A stretch of DNA of 64,000 bases. Origin: Paenibacillus hunanensis (lineage in GTDB: Bacteria; Bacillota; Bacilli; Paenibacillales; Paenibacillaceae). This document shows positions 8,818 to 17,700 of this stretch, piece after piece. The notes beneath the pieces were generated by a model. That model saw nothing but the letters and a program-made list of their open reading frames with translations, searched no databases and was not told the DNA's origin. A program made the translations under genes and the position numbers. Location: positions 1-64,000 of the forward strand of contig NZ_BMMB01000011.1 of assembly GCF_014645615.1 (NCBI RefSeq), in the 5' to 3' direction. Every line of letters starts with the position of its first letter. Positions within the stretch are counted from its first letter, which is position 1.

Positions 8818-8839
8818 TTGTATCAAAAATCACATACAA
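8818..8839. promoter_or_regulatory. Inverted repeat upstream of cydA, possible regulator site
   Basis: TTGTAT (8818-8823) and ATACAA (8834-8839) form a 22-bp dyad with a 10-bp spacer, about 70 nt before the cydA start. Rex, the NADH-sensing repressor of cyd genes in Bacilli, binds TTGTGAA-type dyads. This site matches only the outer TTGT/ACAA, so the link is speculative. Confidence 0.25.
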
Positions 8840-8906
8840 CGTGGAAAAGTTGTTAAGCTACTCTCATATAGAACATCTCTTATTCCAAGGAGAAAGGATT
8901 CCTATT

Positions 8907-10274
8907 ATGATGATTGATACTGTACTATGGAGCCGGCTTGTGACTGGATTAACGTTATCCTTTCACGTTATTTTTGCCACGATTGGTGTGGCGATCCCAC
9001 TGATGATCGCTATCGCAGAGCTGGTCGGAATACGTAAAAAAGATCACCACTACACGCTGATGGCGAAGCGCTGGACGAGAGGCTTTATTATTTCCGTCGC
9101 TGTTGGTGTCGTGACAGGTACGGCTATTTCACTACAGCTCGCGCTCGTATGGCCGAACTTTATGCAGCTAGCTGGTAATGTGATCGCTTTGCCACTATTT
9201 ATGGAGGTATTTGCTTTCTTTTTTGAAGCGATCTTCCTCGGTATTTACCTGTATACATGGGATCGCTTCCGCAATCCTTATTTGCATTGGCTGCTTACGA
9301 TTCCGATTGTACTCGGTGCATCGATGTCTGCCTTTTTTATCACGACGGTGAATGGATTTATGAACCAGCCCGCAGGATTCTCACTCGTAAATGGACAATT
9401 TACAGCCGTGTATCCGTTGCAGGCGATGTTTAATGAAGCAACACCATCTAAAGTATTTCACGTATTAACCTCGGCGTATATGACAGGAGCAGCTCTACTC
9501 GCTGCAATTGCCGCCTTTTCGATTCTGCGCAAGGGTGCGACAGATTATACGAAAAAGGCACTCAAGCTCATGATGAGCGTGCTGCTCGTATTCAGCTTTC
9601 TGACAGCACTTGCTGGCGATACGGCTGCCAAGTTCCTCGCAGAGCACCAGCCAGAGAAGCTAGCTGCTGCTGAATGGCATTTTGAAACGGAAAAAGGGGC
9701 TGACCTGATCTTCTTCGGCTGGCTGAATGCGGAACGCGAGATTATCGGCGCGCTGCACATTCCCAAAGCGCTCAGTTTTCTGGCATTTAGCGATTTTAAT
9801 GCTGAGGTAACTGGCTTAAATGAATTCCCTGCGAATGAGCAGCCACCATTATGGATTCATTATCTGTTTGATTTTATGGCTAGCATTGGTTTTATTTTAT
9901 TAGCGATATCGGCGATCTTTTTCGTCTTTTTATTATGGCGTAAGCGAAATGAATACAATCGCTGGCTATTACGCTCGATTGTGCTGGGAGCGCCACTTGC
10001 CTTTCTCGCGGTGGAGTTGGGCTGGTTCTACGCGGAGGTAGGACGACAGCCATGGATTATTCGCGGTTACATGCGTGTCGAGGAAGCGGCGACGACTTCG
10101 CCAAGTATTATGCCACTCTTCTTCTTATTCTTACTGCTATACATTGTGCTCGGAACGCTATGCATCATCGTCCTGCGACGACTGTTCCGCAACAATCCAG
10201 CAGAGGTTGAACTGGAGAAGATCGCGGCAACTCATGCAGCCAAGGTAAAGGAAGAAGGTGAACTGCAATCATGA
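8907..10274 (+). CDS. cydA: Cytochrome bd quinol oxidase subunit I
   Basis: Heme-bearing subunit of the high-affinity bd terminal oxidase, in the cytoplasmic membrane, transferring electrons from quinol to O2. It has 455 residues and about nine helices. It carries the N-terminal His-20 in LSFHVIFATIG (heme ligand position) and the late block GRQPWIIRGYMRVEEAAT typical of the family. The Q-loop is of the short type. The start at 8907 (MMIDTVLW) is chosen because AAGGAGAAAGGA lies just upstream. An in-frame ATG 32 codons earlier would add a non-family extension. It overlaps cydB by 4 nt and heads a cydABDC operon. Confidence 0.95.
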   Translation: MMIDTVLWSRLVTGLTLSFHVIFATIGVAIPLMIAIAELVGIRKKDHHYTLMAKRWTRGFIISVAVGVVTGTAISLQLALVWPNFMQLAGNVIALPLFMEVFAFFFEAIFLGIYLYTWDRFRNPYLHWLLTIPIVLGASMSAFFITTVNGFMNQPAGFSLVNGQFTAVYPLQAMFNEATPSKVFHVLTSAYMTGAALLAAIAAFSILRKGATDYTKKALKLMMSVLLVFSFLTALAGDTAAKFLAEHQPEKLAAAEWHFETEKGADLIFFGWLNAEREIIGALHIPKALSFLAFSDFNAEVTGLNEFPANEQPPLWIHYLFDFMASIGFILLAISAIFFVFLLWRKRNEYNRWLLRSIVLGAPLAFLAVELGWFYAEVGRQPWIIRGYMRVEEAATTSPSIMPLFFLFLLLYIVLGTLCIIVLRRLFRNNPAEVELEKIAATHAAKVKEEGELQS

Positions 10275-11284
10275 GCTATGAAATTATCGGAATTTCGGTG
10301 CTGTGGATATTTCTGTACGGATATCTGATTGTCGCTTCGATCGACTTTGGCGCAGGCTTCTTCGCCTTTTATGCTCGGGCTACAGGGAAGGATCATCTGA
10401 TCAATCGACTGATCTCACGTTATCTGTCTCCTGTGTGGGAGATTACCAATGTGTTCTTCGTGTTCTTTTTTATCGGCTTGATCGGCTTTTTCCCGTCTGC
10501 GGCGCATTATTATGGCTCGTCTTTGCTCGTACCGGGCAGTATTGCGATTGTGCTGATTGCGATTCGGGGTTCATTTTATGCGTTTGAGAATTATGGCTCG
10601 AAAAAGAATATCGTCTTCTTATTTCTATATGGTGCAACTGGGTTGCTTATTCCTGCCTCGTTATCGGTAGCACTGGTGCTGTCCGAAGGTGGATTTATTA
10701 TGGAAAACAATGGCGTGGTGACGCTGGAGTATATGAAGCTACTTACCAGCCCGCTTGCCTGGAGTATTGTAGCGCTGGCGATTACTTCCGTGCTGTTTAT
10801 CAGTGCTTCATTCCTAACCTTTTATGCTGATCGGGCGGATGACCAGCCAGCGCTCAAGCTATTGCGCGGCTATGCGTTATTTTGGAGCACACCGACGATT
10901 ATTGCAGCCTTTACCGCATTTTTGTATTTGAGTCAGTACAATGCACGTCATTTTCAAAATATGATGAATCTATGGTGGCTACTCGGTCTGTCTGTGGTGT
11001 TCTTCCTGATCGTGTTGTGGCTGCTGTATAAGGAACGTCGTTATGGCTGGGCATTTATGAGTGTAATGCTGCAATTTGGCTGTGCCTTTTTCGCTTATGG
11101 TATCGGACATTATCCGTATATTCTTGATCCGTATATTACGGTGCAGGGTAGTGCGACCGGAGAAGCAATGGGTATTGCGCTAATTGCTGCTTTTATCGGG
11201 GGATTATTACTGCTTATTCCATCACTGGCACTCGTCTTCCGTCTGTTCCTTTTTGATGCCGATTATGTCAAAGGCAAACGTTGA
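10271..11284 (+). CDS. cydB: Cytochrome bd quinol oxidase subunit II
   Basis: The partner membrane subunit of CydA, 337 residues with about eight to nine helices and the N-terminal IDFGAGFFAFYAR block typical of CydB. It has no heme-binding motif of its own. The ATG overlaps the cydA stop (ATGA), so translation is coupled. 12 nt separate its stop from cydD. Confidence 0.94.
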   Translation: MSYEIIGISVLWIFLYGYLIVASIDFGAGFFAFYARATGKDHLINRLISRYLSPVWEITNVFFVFFFIGLIGFFPSAAHYYGSSLLVPGSIAIVLIAIRGSFYAFENYGSKKNIVFLFLYGATGLLIPASLSVALVLSEGGFIMENNGVVTLEYMKLLTSPLAWSIVALAITSVLFISASFLTFYADRADDQPALKLLRGYALFWSTPTIIAAFTAFLYLSQYNARHFQNMMNLWWLLGLSVVFFLIVLWLLYKERRYGWAFMSVMLQFGCAFFAYGIGHYPYILDPYITVQGSATGEAMGIALIAAFIGGLLLLIPSLALVFRLFLFDADYVKGKR

Positions 11285-11296
11285 GGAGGTTTATCG

Positions 11297-13132
11297 ATGA
11301 AACCGAAAGCCGGGCTTCTATATGAGTTCATGCAAACACAGAAAAAACGTACCGGCTGGATACGTCTACTCTCGCTTGCGCTTGGGATCATGACGATTGC
11401 GCAAGCGGCACTACTAGCACAGGCGGTGCAGCAGGTTTTCGTAGAGTCTGCGCCCGTACGTGTATGGATACCTATTGTCGCTATCTTGCTGGGCGTGATG
11501 CTGCTGCGCACATGGATTGCTTACAGTAATGGTTCGATTGGACTGCGAATTGCCGCGGATGCCAAGCGAACCTTTCGCTCCAAATGCCTACGCTGGCTGA
11601 CTACACAACCATTACTGTTCGCAAGACAGGGGCAAACTGGCGGCAAGGTCAGCGTAGCCATGGATGCTGTCGATGAGGCAGATTCTTATTTTAGTCAGTA
11701 CACGCCGAAAATGATTGAGGCTTCGATCGTGCCGCTCATGATTCTAGTTGTCGTCTTTATATTGCATATTCCATCGGGGCTGATTTTGCTATTTACGGCT
11801 CCATTTATCCCCCTCTTTATGGCGCTGATCGGTATACAAACACAGAAAAAGTCAGAGGAGAAATTCCAGCAGCTGGCTCAATTTTCGGGTACATTTCTCG
11901 ATTCGGTACAGGGGTTAGTTACGCTCAAGCTATTCGGGCGTGCTCAGGCGCAGCAGAAGCAGATTGAGCAGCGCAGTTTATCCTATCGCGATTCGACGAT
12001 GGGCATTTTAAAGGTAGCGTTTATGAACACCTTTGCACTGGAAACAATTGTGATGCTTGGTATCGGTATTGTCGCGCTTGAGCTCGCTTTGCAGCTCGTT
12101 GTGTTCAAAACGATGCGTTTTCATACTGCCTTTTTGATCTTGCTGCTGGTGCCGGAATTTTATAATATGCTCAAAAATGTCGGGACTGCCTTCCATGGAG
12201 GACGAACCAGCCTGGGGGCGATTCGTACGATTGAAGCCTTGCTGGTAGAAGGAACTGGAGCAGCAAAAGCAGCGGCATCTACAACTGCTTCTGCTTCTGC
12301 CAAAGAGCATAACGGGAAGGCAGCGGGAAGCTCAACGATTATTTCTCATGCATTTCATGGATCTGAATTGAAACAGGCTGAATCCTCTTCTGTTATCGCA
12401 TGGCATGATCTTCAATTTCAATATGGAGACCATGCAGAGAACTTCTCGCTTCATGCAGGCTCACTAGCTATCCCGCAGGGGGCTAAAGTAGCGATTGTCG
12501 GACGAAGTGGAGCGGGAAAGACAACTTTATTGCATCTAATTGCTGGACTGCTCAAACCCTCTTCCGGTGAAATTCACTTCTATAATCAGCAATTAACACC
12601 AGAGCAAGAAGCAAGCTGGTTAGATCAAATAAGTTATATTACACAGCATCCGTATATTTTTGCCGGAACATTAGCTGAAAATATTGCTATTGCGACAGAT
12701 CGTGAGGTAACTAGAGCGGAGATTGTTCATGCTGCCGAAGCGGCTGGACTCGCTACACTTCTCACTGAGCTAGAGCATGGCTACGATACCGTCGTTGGTG
12801 AAGGTGGTCGTGGCTTGTCAGGTGGCGAGCGACAACGACTGGCACTTGCACGAGCTTTTCTCAAACAGCCGGCTGTACTCTTTTTTGATGAACCGACGAC
12901 AGGGCTTGATTTGCATACCGAGCATATTTTGCTGGATTCGATGAAACAGCTCTCTCAACATGCTACCGTGATTACGATTGCGCATCGACTGCATACGATT
13001 CGCGATGCGGATCTGATTTTATTCGTTGAAGAAGGAACGCTAGTAGCCACGGGTACACATGATCAGCTGCTCGCTACGGTTCCGCAATATGCAGCTATGG
13101 TTCGTACACAGCGTCAGGAGGTGCTGGCATGA
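11297..13132 (+). CDS. cydD: CydD-type ABC transporter (thiol exporter, cytochrome bd assembly)
   Basis: A half-transporter of 611 residues. The CydDC family exports cysteine/glutathione and is needed for bd oxidase assembly. The membrane domain occupies ~20-310. The ATPase has Walker A GRSGAGKTT, signature LSGGERQR, Walker B LFFDEPTTGLD and an H-loop TIAHRL. Between the domains is a low-complexity Ala/Ser/Thr insertion (~322-365) not needed for the fold. The start follows GAGGAGG with 7-8 nt spacing. It overlaps cydC by 4 nt, and the two should form a heterodimer. Confidence 0.92.
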   Translation: MKPKAGLLYEFMQTQKKRTGWIRLLSLALGIMTIAQAALLAQAVQQVFVESAPVRVWIPIVAILLGVMLLRTWIAYSNGSIGLRIAADAKRTFRSKCLRWLTTQPLLFARQGQTGGKVSVAMDAVDEADSYFSQYTPKMIEASIVPLMILVVVFILHIPSGLILLFTAPFIPLFMALIGIQTQKKSEEKFQQLAQFSGTFLDSVQGLVTLKLFGRAQAQQKQIEQRSLSYRDSTMGILKVAFMNTFALETIVMLGIGIVALELALQLVVFKTMRFHTAFLILLLVPEFYNMLKNVGTAFHGGRTSLGAIRTIEALLVEGTGAAKAAASTTASASAKEHNGKAAGSSTIISHAFHGSELKQAESSSVIAWHDLQFQYGDHAENFSLHAGSLAIPQGAKVAIVGRSGAGKTTLLHLIAGLLKPSSGEIHFYNQQLTPEQEASWLDQISYITQHPYIFAGTLAENIAIATDREVTRAEIVHAAEAAGLATLLTELEHGYDTVVGEGGRGLSGGERQRLALARAFLKQPAVLFFDEPTTGLDLHTEHILLDSMKQLSQHATVITIAHRLHTIRDADLILFVEEGTLVATGTHDQLLATVPQYAAMVRTQRQEVLA

Positions 13133-14841
13133 GTGAATTATCGATCTTTGCACGCGCGATGCTACAGGAACGCAAGGACATTTTAATTTCGATCCTTACT
13201 GGCTTTATCGCTGGCATTGCAGGCGTTACACTATTCTCGATGAGTGGCTATCTGATCTCGAAAACGGTCTTTTTGCCGCCGCTATATACATTGATCTTAC
13301 TCGCAGCATCGGTTAAGCTGCTCGGTCTGGTGCGTGCAGCAAGTCGCTATGGAGAACGTCTCTACTCGCACCGCGCCACCTTTTCACTATTAAGTCGTCT
13401 GCGGACGACGTTTTTCTCCAGGCTGCTTCCGCTTTCGCCGCAATGGTTGAATCAGCAGCGTAGCGGTGATCTGCTGGCTAAGATTGTTGGCGATGTGGAG
13501 AGTCTGCAATTTTACTTTTTACGTGTTGCTTATCCACCGATTATCGTCATATCGATATTTCTGACAACCGTAGTAGTCACCTCCTTCATCTCGATCTGGA
13601 TCGCGCTCGTATTTGTCGCTGGCATGATCATCATCGCTTTTGGTGTACCTGCGATTGTGCGCAGAAGTCAATTGAAGCAAACGGGCGCTGTTCAGCAGCT
13701 CCGCGCTCAGCTAGCAACGGATTCGACCGAGATGATGTATGGATTTATCGATCTAAAAATATACGGTCGTTTAGCAGAGCATGAACAGCGTACAGCGAAG
13801 CTGGCGAGCGAGTTGACGGATGCACAGCAGCAGGATGCAATCCGGCTGTTACGTGGGCAATCCCTCCATTCATTTATGACCTTCTTCATGTCATGGGCAG
13901 TGCTGGTCGTTGGTGCCTTATTGATCCTGCAAGGCTCGATGGATGGACTGTTTCTCGCGATGCTAATTATGACTGCAATGACCGTATTCGATGAATCGGC
14001 GGCTATGGCAACATTACCTGCTTATAAAAAAGACAGTGAATATGCGGCTAAGCGACTGAACACCGTACTAGCTGAAGCCGAGCTTCCTGCACCCGCATCC
14101 CGTATGCTGGAGCCTCAACAGCCTGTTGGGATCGATATGGAAAAGGTATCGTTTCGCTATGATGGCGACTGGCGCTGGACGCTTCAGGATATCTCTCTTC
14201 ATATTCCTGCCGGCTCCAAAACAGCAATCGTTGGCGCCAGTGGTTCAGGTAAAACGAGCCTGCTGGAGCTCATACTCAAGCTGCATCCACACGTACAGGG
14301 AGAGCTGCGCTTGAACGATATATCGATACAGGAGCTGGATCAGGAAAGTATCTGGAAGCAGGCCCGTGTGATCTTGCAGCATAATCACTTTTTTAGTGGT
14401 ACACTGCGTGACAATCTGCTGTTGGAACAAGATGCTGTATCCGATACTCGCTTGCTGGAGCTACTGGCACAGGTGGATCTCAGCCATAAAAAGCTGGATG
14501 ACCTCGTCCTGGAAAAAGGCGAGAATCTATCGGATGGTGAAAAACAGCGTCTCGCCTTCATCCGTATTCTGCTGCGCTCTGGCTCACTGTGGTTACTGGA
14601 TGAGCCAACCTCCTCGCTCGATTATGTGACAGAGCAGCGTGTATTGCAGCTACTGTTCCAGCACGCTAAGGCGGATACACTGATCATGGTCAGTCATCGC
14701 TTGACTGGATTAGAGCGTATGGATCAGATTATTGTAATGGATCAAGGACGCATTGTAGAAGTTGGAACATATGATGAGCTGATGCGACAGCAAGGGTATT
14801 TTTATAAGCTGAAGAAGTTGGAGATGGATAGGGTCGTTTGA
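13129..14841 (+). CDS. cydC: CydC-type ABC transporter (thiol exporter partner)
   Basis: The second half of the CydDC heterodimer, 570 residues, with six helices followed by an ATPase: Walker A GASGSGKTS, Walker B LWLLDEPTSSLD and H-loop VSHRL. The signature reads LSDGEKQR where LSGGE/Q is expected. One degenerate composite ATP site is common in heterodimeric exporters. The ATG overlaps the cydD stop. It is the last gene of the operon and is followed by a hairpin at 14868-14905. Confidence 0.92.
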   Translation: MSELSIFARAMLQERKDILISILTGFIAGIAGVTLFSMSGYLISKTVFLPPLYTLILLAASVKLLGLVRAASRYGERLYSHRATFSLLSRLRTTFFSRLLPLSPQWLNQQRSGDLLAKIVGDVESLQFYFLRVAYPPIIVISIFLTTVVVTSFISIWIALVFVAGMIIIAFGVPAIVRRSQLKQTGAVQQLRAQLATDSTEMMYGFIDLKIYGRLAEHEQRTAKLASELTDAQQQDAIRLLRGQSLHSFMTFFMSWAVLVVGALLILQGSMDGLFLAMLIMTAMTVFDESAAMATLPAYKKDSEYAAKRLNTVLAEAELPAPASRMLEPQQPVGIDMEKVSFRYDGDWRWTLQDISLHIPAGSKTAIVGASGSGKTSLLELILKLHPHVQGELRLNDISIQELDQESIWKQARVILQHNHFFSGTLRDNLLLEQDAVSDTRLLELLAQVDLSHKKLDDLVLEKGENLSDGEKQRLAFIRILLRSGSLWLLDEPTSSLDYVTEQRVLQLLFQHAKADTLIMVSHRLTGLERMDQIIVMDQGRIVEVGTYDELMRQQGYFYKLKKLEMDRVV

Positions 14842-14867
14842 TTGTATATAGGCATAAATGAGAGCTA

Positions 14868-14905
14868 ACAAAGCCCTTGAGAGCATTAGTTCTCAAGGGC
14901 TTTGT
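14868..14905. terminator. Hairpin at the end of the cyd operon
   Basis: A perfect 15-bp inverted repeat (ACAAAGCCCTTGAGA with its complement) and an 8-nt loop, 26 nt after cydC. No T-run follows on either strand, so it may block 3' exonucleases or work with Rho and not be a classic intrinsic terminator. Confidence 0.55.
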
Positions 14906-14963
14906 GGTGATCCTACTCGTCATCCAAACCTAAATTTTCAAATGCATATGCTACTTCTATCTA

Positions 14964-15617
14964 TCATTGCTCGACTGAGATGAGCTCAGCGGTTCCTTCA
15001 CGAACATTGATCATAAACGTTTGAATAGGAACGTCCAAGTACTCTGTAGTCGTCAGTTCATACTGATCTGGCTCGGTTGTTGCCATCATTCGTGCCCATC
15101 CCCAATCGCCCCTTCCAGATCCGAATGAGTATGACTTTGATGAATCCTCATGGATAGGTAGTCGTATGTGCTTCTCCTCAGTACCTGCTCGTTCTTTTAT
15201 GTATAAAACCTCTTTATGATTACGTTGCGAGTTATTTAACAGATCCATTCGATATTCATATTTCCCGTCTGCTGTAAGCTTGAGCGGGTCGCTGCTTACA
15301 TAGTCATACAGCCAGCCTTCAGCTTGAGATTGAGCCATTCGTACATTGGTAGGTATCAGTACTACTAAAAATACGATAATGATCGTAGCCGCAATGTACT
15401 TTGCTAGGAGTGCATCCTTGGACGATTGAGTTAATAATCCGCCAACCGACATAATTAATAGTATTAATGAAGGAATACCTATAATTACTAGCATAAAGCG
15501 ACTTTCTAAATCCATACTCCTTTGAAAATTAGCTGTTGCTGCTACAATCACCAACAGATTGGAGCCAAAGTTCAAAGCTATAGCAATCCACCATAACGAC
15601 TTAAACCACCTCTTCAT
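14964..15617 (-). CDS. Hypothetical membrane protein, 217 residues
   Basis: Three predicted N-terminal helices (~8-28, ~40-62, ~72-93) are followed by a soluble, probably extracytoplasmic domain of ~115 residues. No family recognised. The start has a good GGGGAGAG site. The gene lies 18 nt downstream of the GNAT gene on the same strand and is probably co-transcribed with it. Confidence 0.7.
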   Translation of the reverse strand: MKRWFKSLWWIAIALNFGSNLLVIVAATANFQRSMDLESRFMLVIIGIPSLILLIMSVGGLLTQSSKDALLAKYIAATIIIVFLVVLIPTNVRMAQSQAEGWLYDYVSSDPLKLTADGKYEYRMDLLNNSQRNHKEVLYIKERAGTEEKHIRLPIHEDSSKSYSFGSGRGDWGWARMMATTEPDQYELTTTEYLDVPIQTFMINVREGTAELISVEQ

Positions 15618-15635
15618 GCTTCTCTCCCCTTAACT

Positions 15636-16166
15636 TCATTCTAAATTCTTCTTGAGAACCTCTTTCCAATCCGTCCCTACCTTTTTAAAACCGATCGCAT
15701 CATAAGTACGAGTTGCGGCCACGTTACTGTCCGTAACCACAAGATAAAGTGAATCCAGCTGCTTCCGTATAGCGCTATGAATCGTTTCACGAAGCAGCAC
15801 CTTCGATAAGCTCCTCCCACGATATGCTGGAGAAATAACGATATACAATATTAAATGGATGCCTTTAAACTTCGAACATACAATACTACCAATCAATTGT
15901 TCAGCAGCATATAAGTTAAATGATAAATCATACAGAACAGACCCATACTTTCCGTACCTTAGATGTTCTAGTTCCTGCTCCCACTCAGCTGGCGTCTCGC
16001 CTTCATCATCTACTGTATTGTGATACGATTCGTAGAACAAATGCGCTAATTGATTCAAATTATCCCAGTTTATCGCTCCTATAATCATCTCGCCATAATC
16101 CATTGCCGCTTCTACAATCCACGTTGGATTCAGTTCTAGCTTCATAATTGAACGTGATTGCTCCAT
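15636..16166 (-). CDS. GNAT family N-acetyltransferase
   Basis: A 176-residue acyltransferase of the GCN5 fold. The acetyl-CoA binding motif A is visible as VISPAYRGRSLSKVLL, followed by the beta5 region DSLYLVVTDSN and the ending RTYDAIGFKKVG, all typical. Substrate unknown. The start at 16166 (MEQSRSIM) places GGGAG about 8 nt upstream. An ATG 14 codons earlier lacks such a site. Confidence 0.85.
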   Translation of the reverse strand: MEQSRSIMKLELNPTWIVEAAMDYGEMIIGAINWDNLNQLAHLFYESYHNTVDDEGETPAEWEQELEHLRYGKYGSVLYDLSFNLYAAEQLIGSIVCSKFKGIHLILYIVISPAYRGRSLSKVLLRETIHSAIRKQLDSLYLVVTDSNVAATRTYDAIGFKKVGTDWKEVLKKNLE

Positions 16167-16337
16167 TGCATCGTCTCCCTCGGTAAAATGATTACGATTG
16201 ACATTCATTCATGTTTCTATTCAAATTCCCACTATAAAATAGGTATACTATGATGGATGCATTGTAATGTGTATTTTACAACGCATACATGAACACTTCT
16301 ATATTGACAGCTTCTCGATTTGAAGCAATTAGAATAA

Positions 16338-16380
16338 GAAAAAGACCCATTTCATGCTATAGCATATAATGGGTCTTTTC
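16338..16380. terminator. Bidirectional intrinsic terminator after the SDR gene
   Basis: The arms AAAGACCCATT and AATGGGTCTTT are flanked by A-runs and T-runs on both sides and lie directly after the SDR stop. The loop contains ATGCTATAGCAT (16354-16365), a palindrome that recurs at the promoter near 18.79 kb. Confidence 0.8.
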
Positions 16381-16382
16381 GA

Positions 16383-17129
16383 TTAGTTCATTTCCATTCC
16401 ACCAGATACCGGCACATAAGCTCCTGTAATAAAGTCACTATGAGCACTTGCATACAGTAGAACCGCACGGGCAATATCTTCAGGCTGTGCAATACGTCCA
16501 AGTGGTGTAATCTGAGCGGTCTGCTGCTTGATTTCAACAGGTGTATATAAAGTAGCATCCGTTTCCACCATACCCGGAGAGATGATATTCGCTGTAATCT
16601 GGTGATTTCCTAGCTCATTCGCAACATAGCGAGCAAAGGCATTTAATGCACTTTTAGCCACACCATGAGCGATAAATCCAGCCTGTGCAAAATTGCTTAA
16701 GCCACTGGAGATAAAAATCAATTTGCCACTTTGCTGCTCGATCATCGTTGGCGCAACCGCTCGCGCCGGAACAAAGGCTGCCTTCAGCTCATCAGATACC
16801 TTTAACTCCAAATCATTCCACGATACATCCATAAATGAAGCCATCGGAAAGCCGATTGACGCATTGCTGACAAGGATATCAATCCTGCCAAAATGGTGAA
16901 GCGTCTCCTGCACAAGTGTGTTCATTTGTGCTTCGTCTCTCGCATCTGCTTGAATCGCGATAGCTTTACCGCCCTCCGCTTGAATAGCTGCAACGACCTG
17001 CTCCGCTGCGGCAGCATTGCTAAAATAGTTAACGACCACCTTAGCATGCTGTTGTGCCAGCAGACGTGCTGTAGCTGCTCCGATTCCTCGACTTGCCCCT
17101 GTAACAATCGCTACTTTATTCATTAACAT
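16383..17129 (-). CDS. SDR family oxidoreductase with a substituted catalytic tyrosine
   Basis: A 248-residue Rossmann-fold short-chain dehydrogenase. Cofactor motif TGASRGIGAA, NAS motif (VSNAS) and catalytic Ser region (FISSG) are present. The YxxxK motif reads HGVAK (codon CAT), so the catalytic Tyr is His while the Lys is kept. The C-terminal SGG block is normal. Reductase activity is therefore uncertain; some SDR subfamilies tolerate this change. The ATG at 17129 has GGAGG 8 nt upstream. It lies 41 nt after marR on the same strand and probably forms a two-gene operon with it. Confidence 0.88.
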   Translation of the reverse strand: MLMNKVAIVTGASRGIGAATARLLAQQHAKVVVNYFSNAAAAEQVVAAIQAEGGKAIAIQADARDEAQMNTLVQETLHHFGRIDILVSNASIGFPMASFMDVSWNDLELKVSDELKAAFVPARAVAPTMIEQQSGKLIFISSGLSNFAQAGFIAHGVAKSALNAFARYVANELGNHQITANIISPGMVETDATLYTPVEIKQQTAQITPLGRIAQPEDIARAVLLYASAHSDFITGAYVPVSGGMEMN

Positions 17130-17170
17130 CAATAAGTCCTCCTTCTTAAAGGATCAACGATTAATCTGTC

Positions 17171-17599
17171 CTATCCTTCATCCTTTACATTGTCATATAA
17201 ACGATTTAGAAATGATTGTAGCTGCTCCCTTTCTTCTGCCGTAAATCCTCGTGTCACATAATCATGCGCTTCTTGTACAGTTTGAAGCAGCTCTTTTTTG
17301 ATATGGGAACCTTTCTCCGATAAATATAAATGATGTGAACGCTTATCCTCCAGATTGGTGATCTTTTTGATCATCTCTTTGCGCTCCAAAGAATGAATCA
17401 TTCGTACCACTGTCGTCTGGTCGCGATCAATTGCTTCTGCTAACTGCTTTTGATTCACAGCTCGCTCTGTATCCAACACCGAAATGATTCCCCACTGCTC
17501 TGGTGTAATCTGATAAGGGCTTAATTTTCTCATAAAATAATTCGTCATTTTCACATCTGTACGATGCACAAGAAATCCAGTCAAGTCGTATATATTCAT
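17171..17599 (-). CDS. MarR family transcriptional regulator
   Basis: A 142-residue winged-helix dimeric repressor type. The recognition region is QKQLAEAIDRDQTTVVRMIH, followed by the wing EDKRSHHLYLSEKG, a typical MarR D-K-R-x wing. It precedes the SDR gene in an apparent operon, so it probably controls itself and the SDR. A consensus promoter lies directly upstream. The ligand is unknown. Confidence 0.9.
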   Translation of the reverse strand: MNIYDLTGFLVHRTDVKMTNYFMRKLSPYQITPEQWGIISVLDTERAVNQKQLAEAIDRDQTTVVRMIHSLERKEMIKKITNLEDKRSHHLYLSEKGSHIKKELLQTVQEAHDYVTRGFTAEEREQLQSFLNRLYDNVKDEG

Positions 17600-17637
17600 T
17601 GCGTTACCTCGCCATTCTTCAAATCATAATTTTCTGA

Positions 17638-17666
17638 ATCATACGAGATGTTGCATCGACTGTCAA
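17638..17666 (-). promoter_or_regulatory. Sigma-A promoter of marR
   Basis: TTGACA (17661-17666) and TATGAT (17638-17643) with exactly 17-bp spacing on the minus strand, 39 nt upstream of the marR start. Confidence 0.75.
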
Positions 17667-17700
17667 TATATACAGGGCTGGATGTCGTGATACGCTGACG

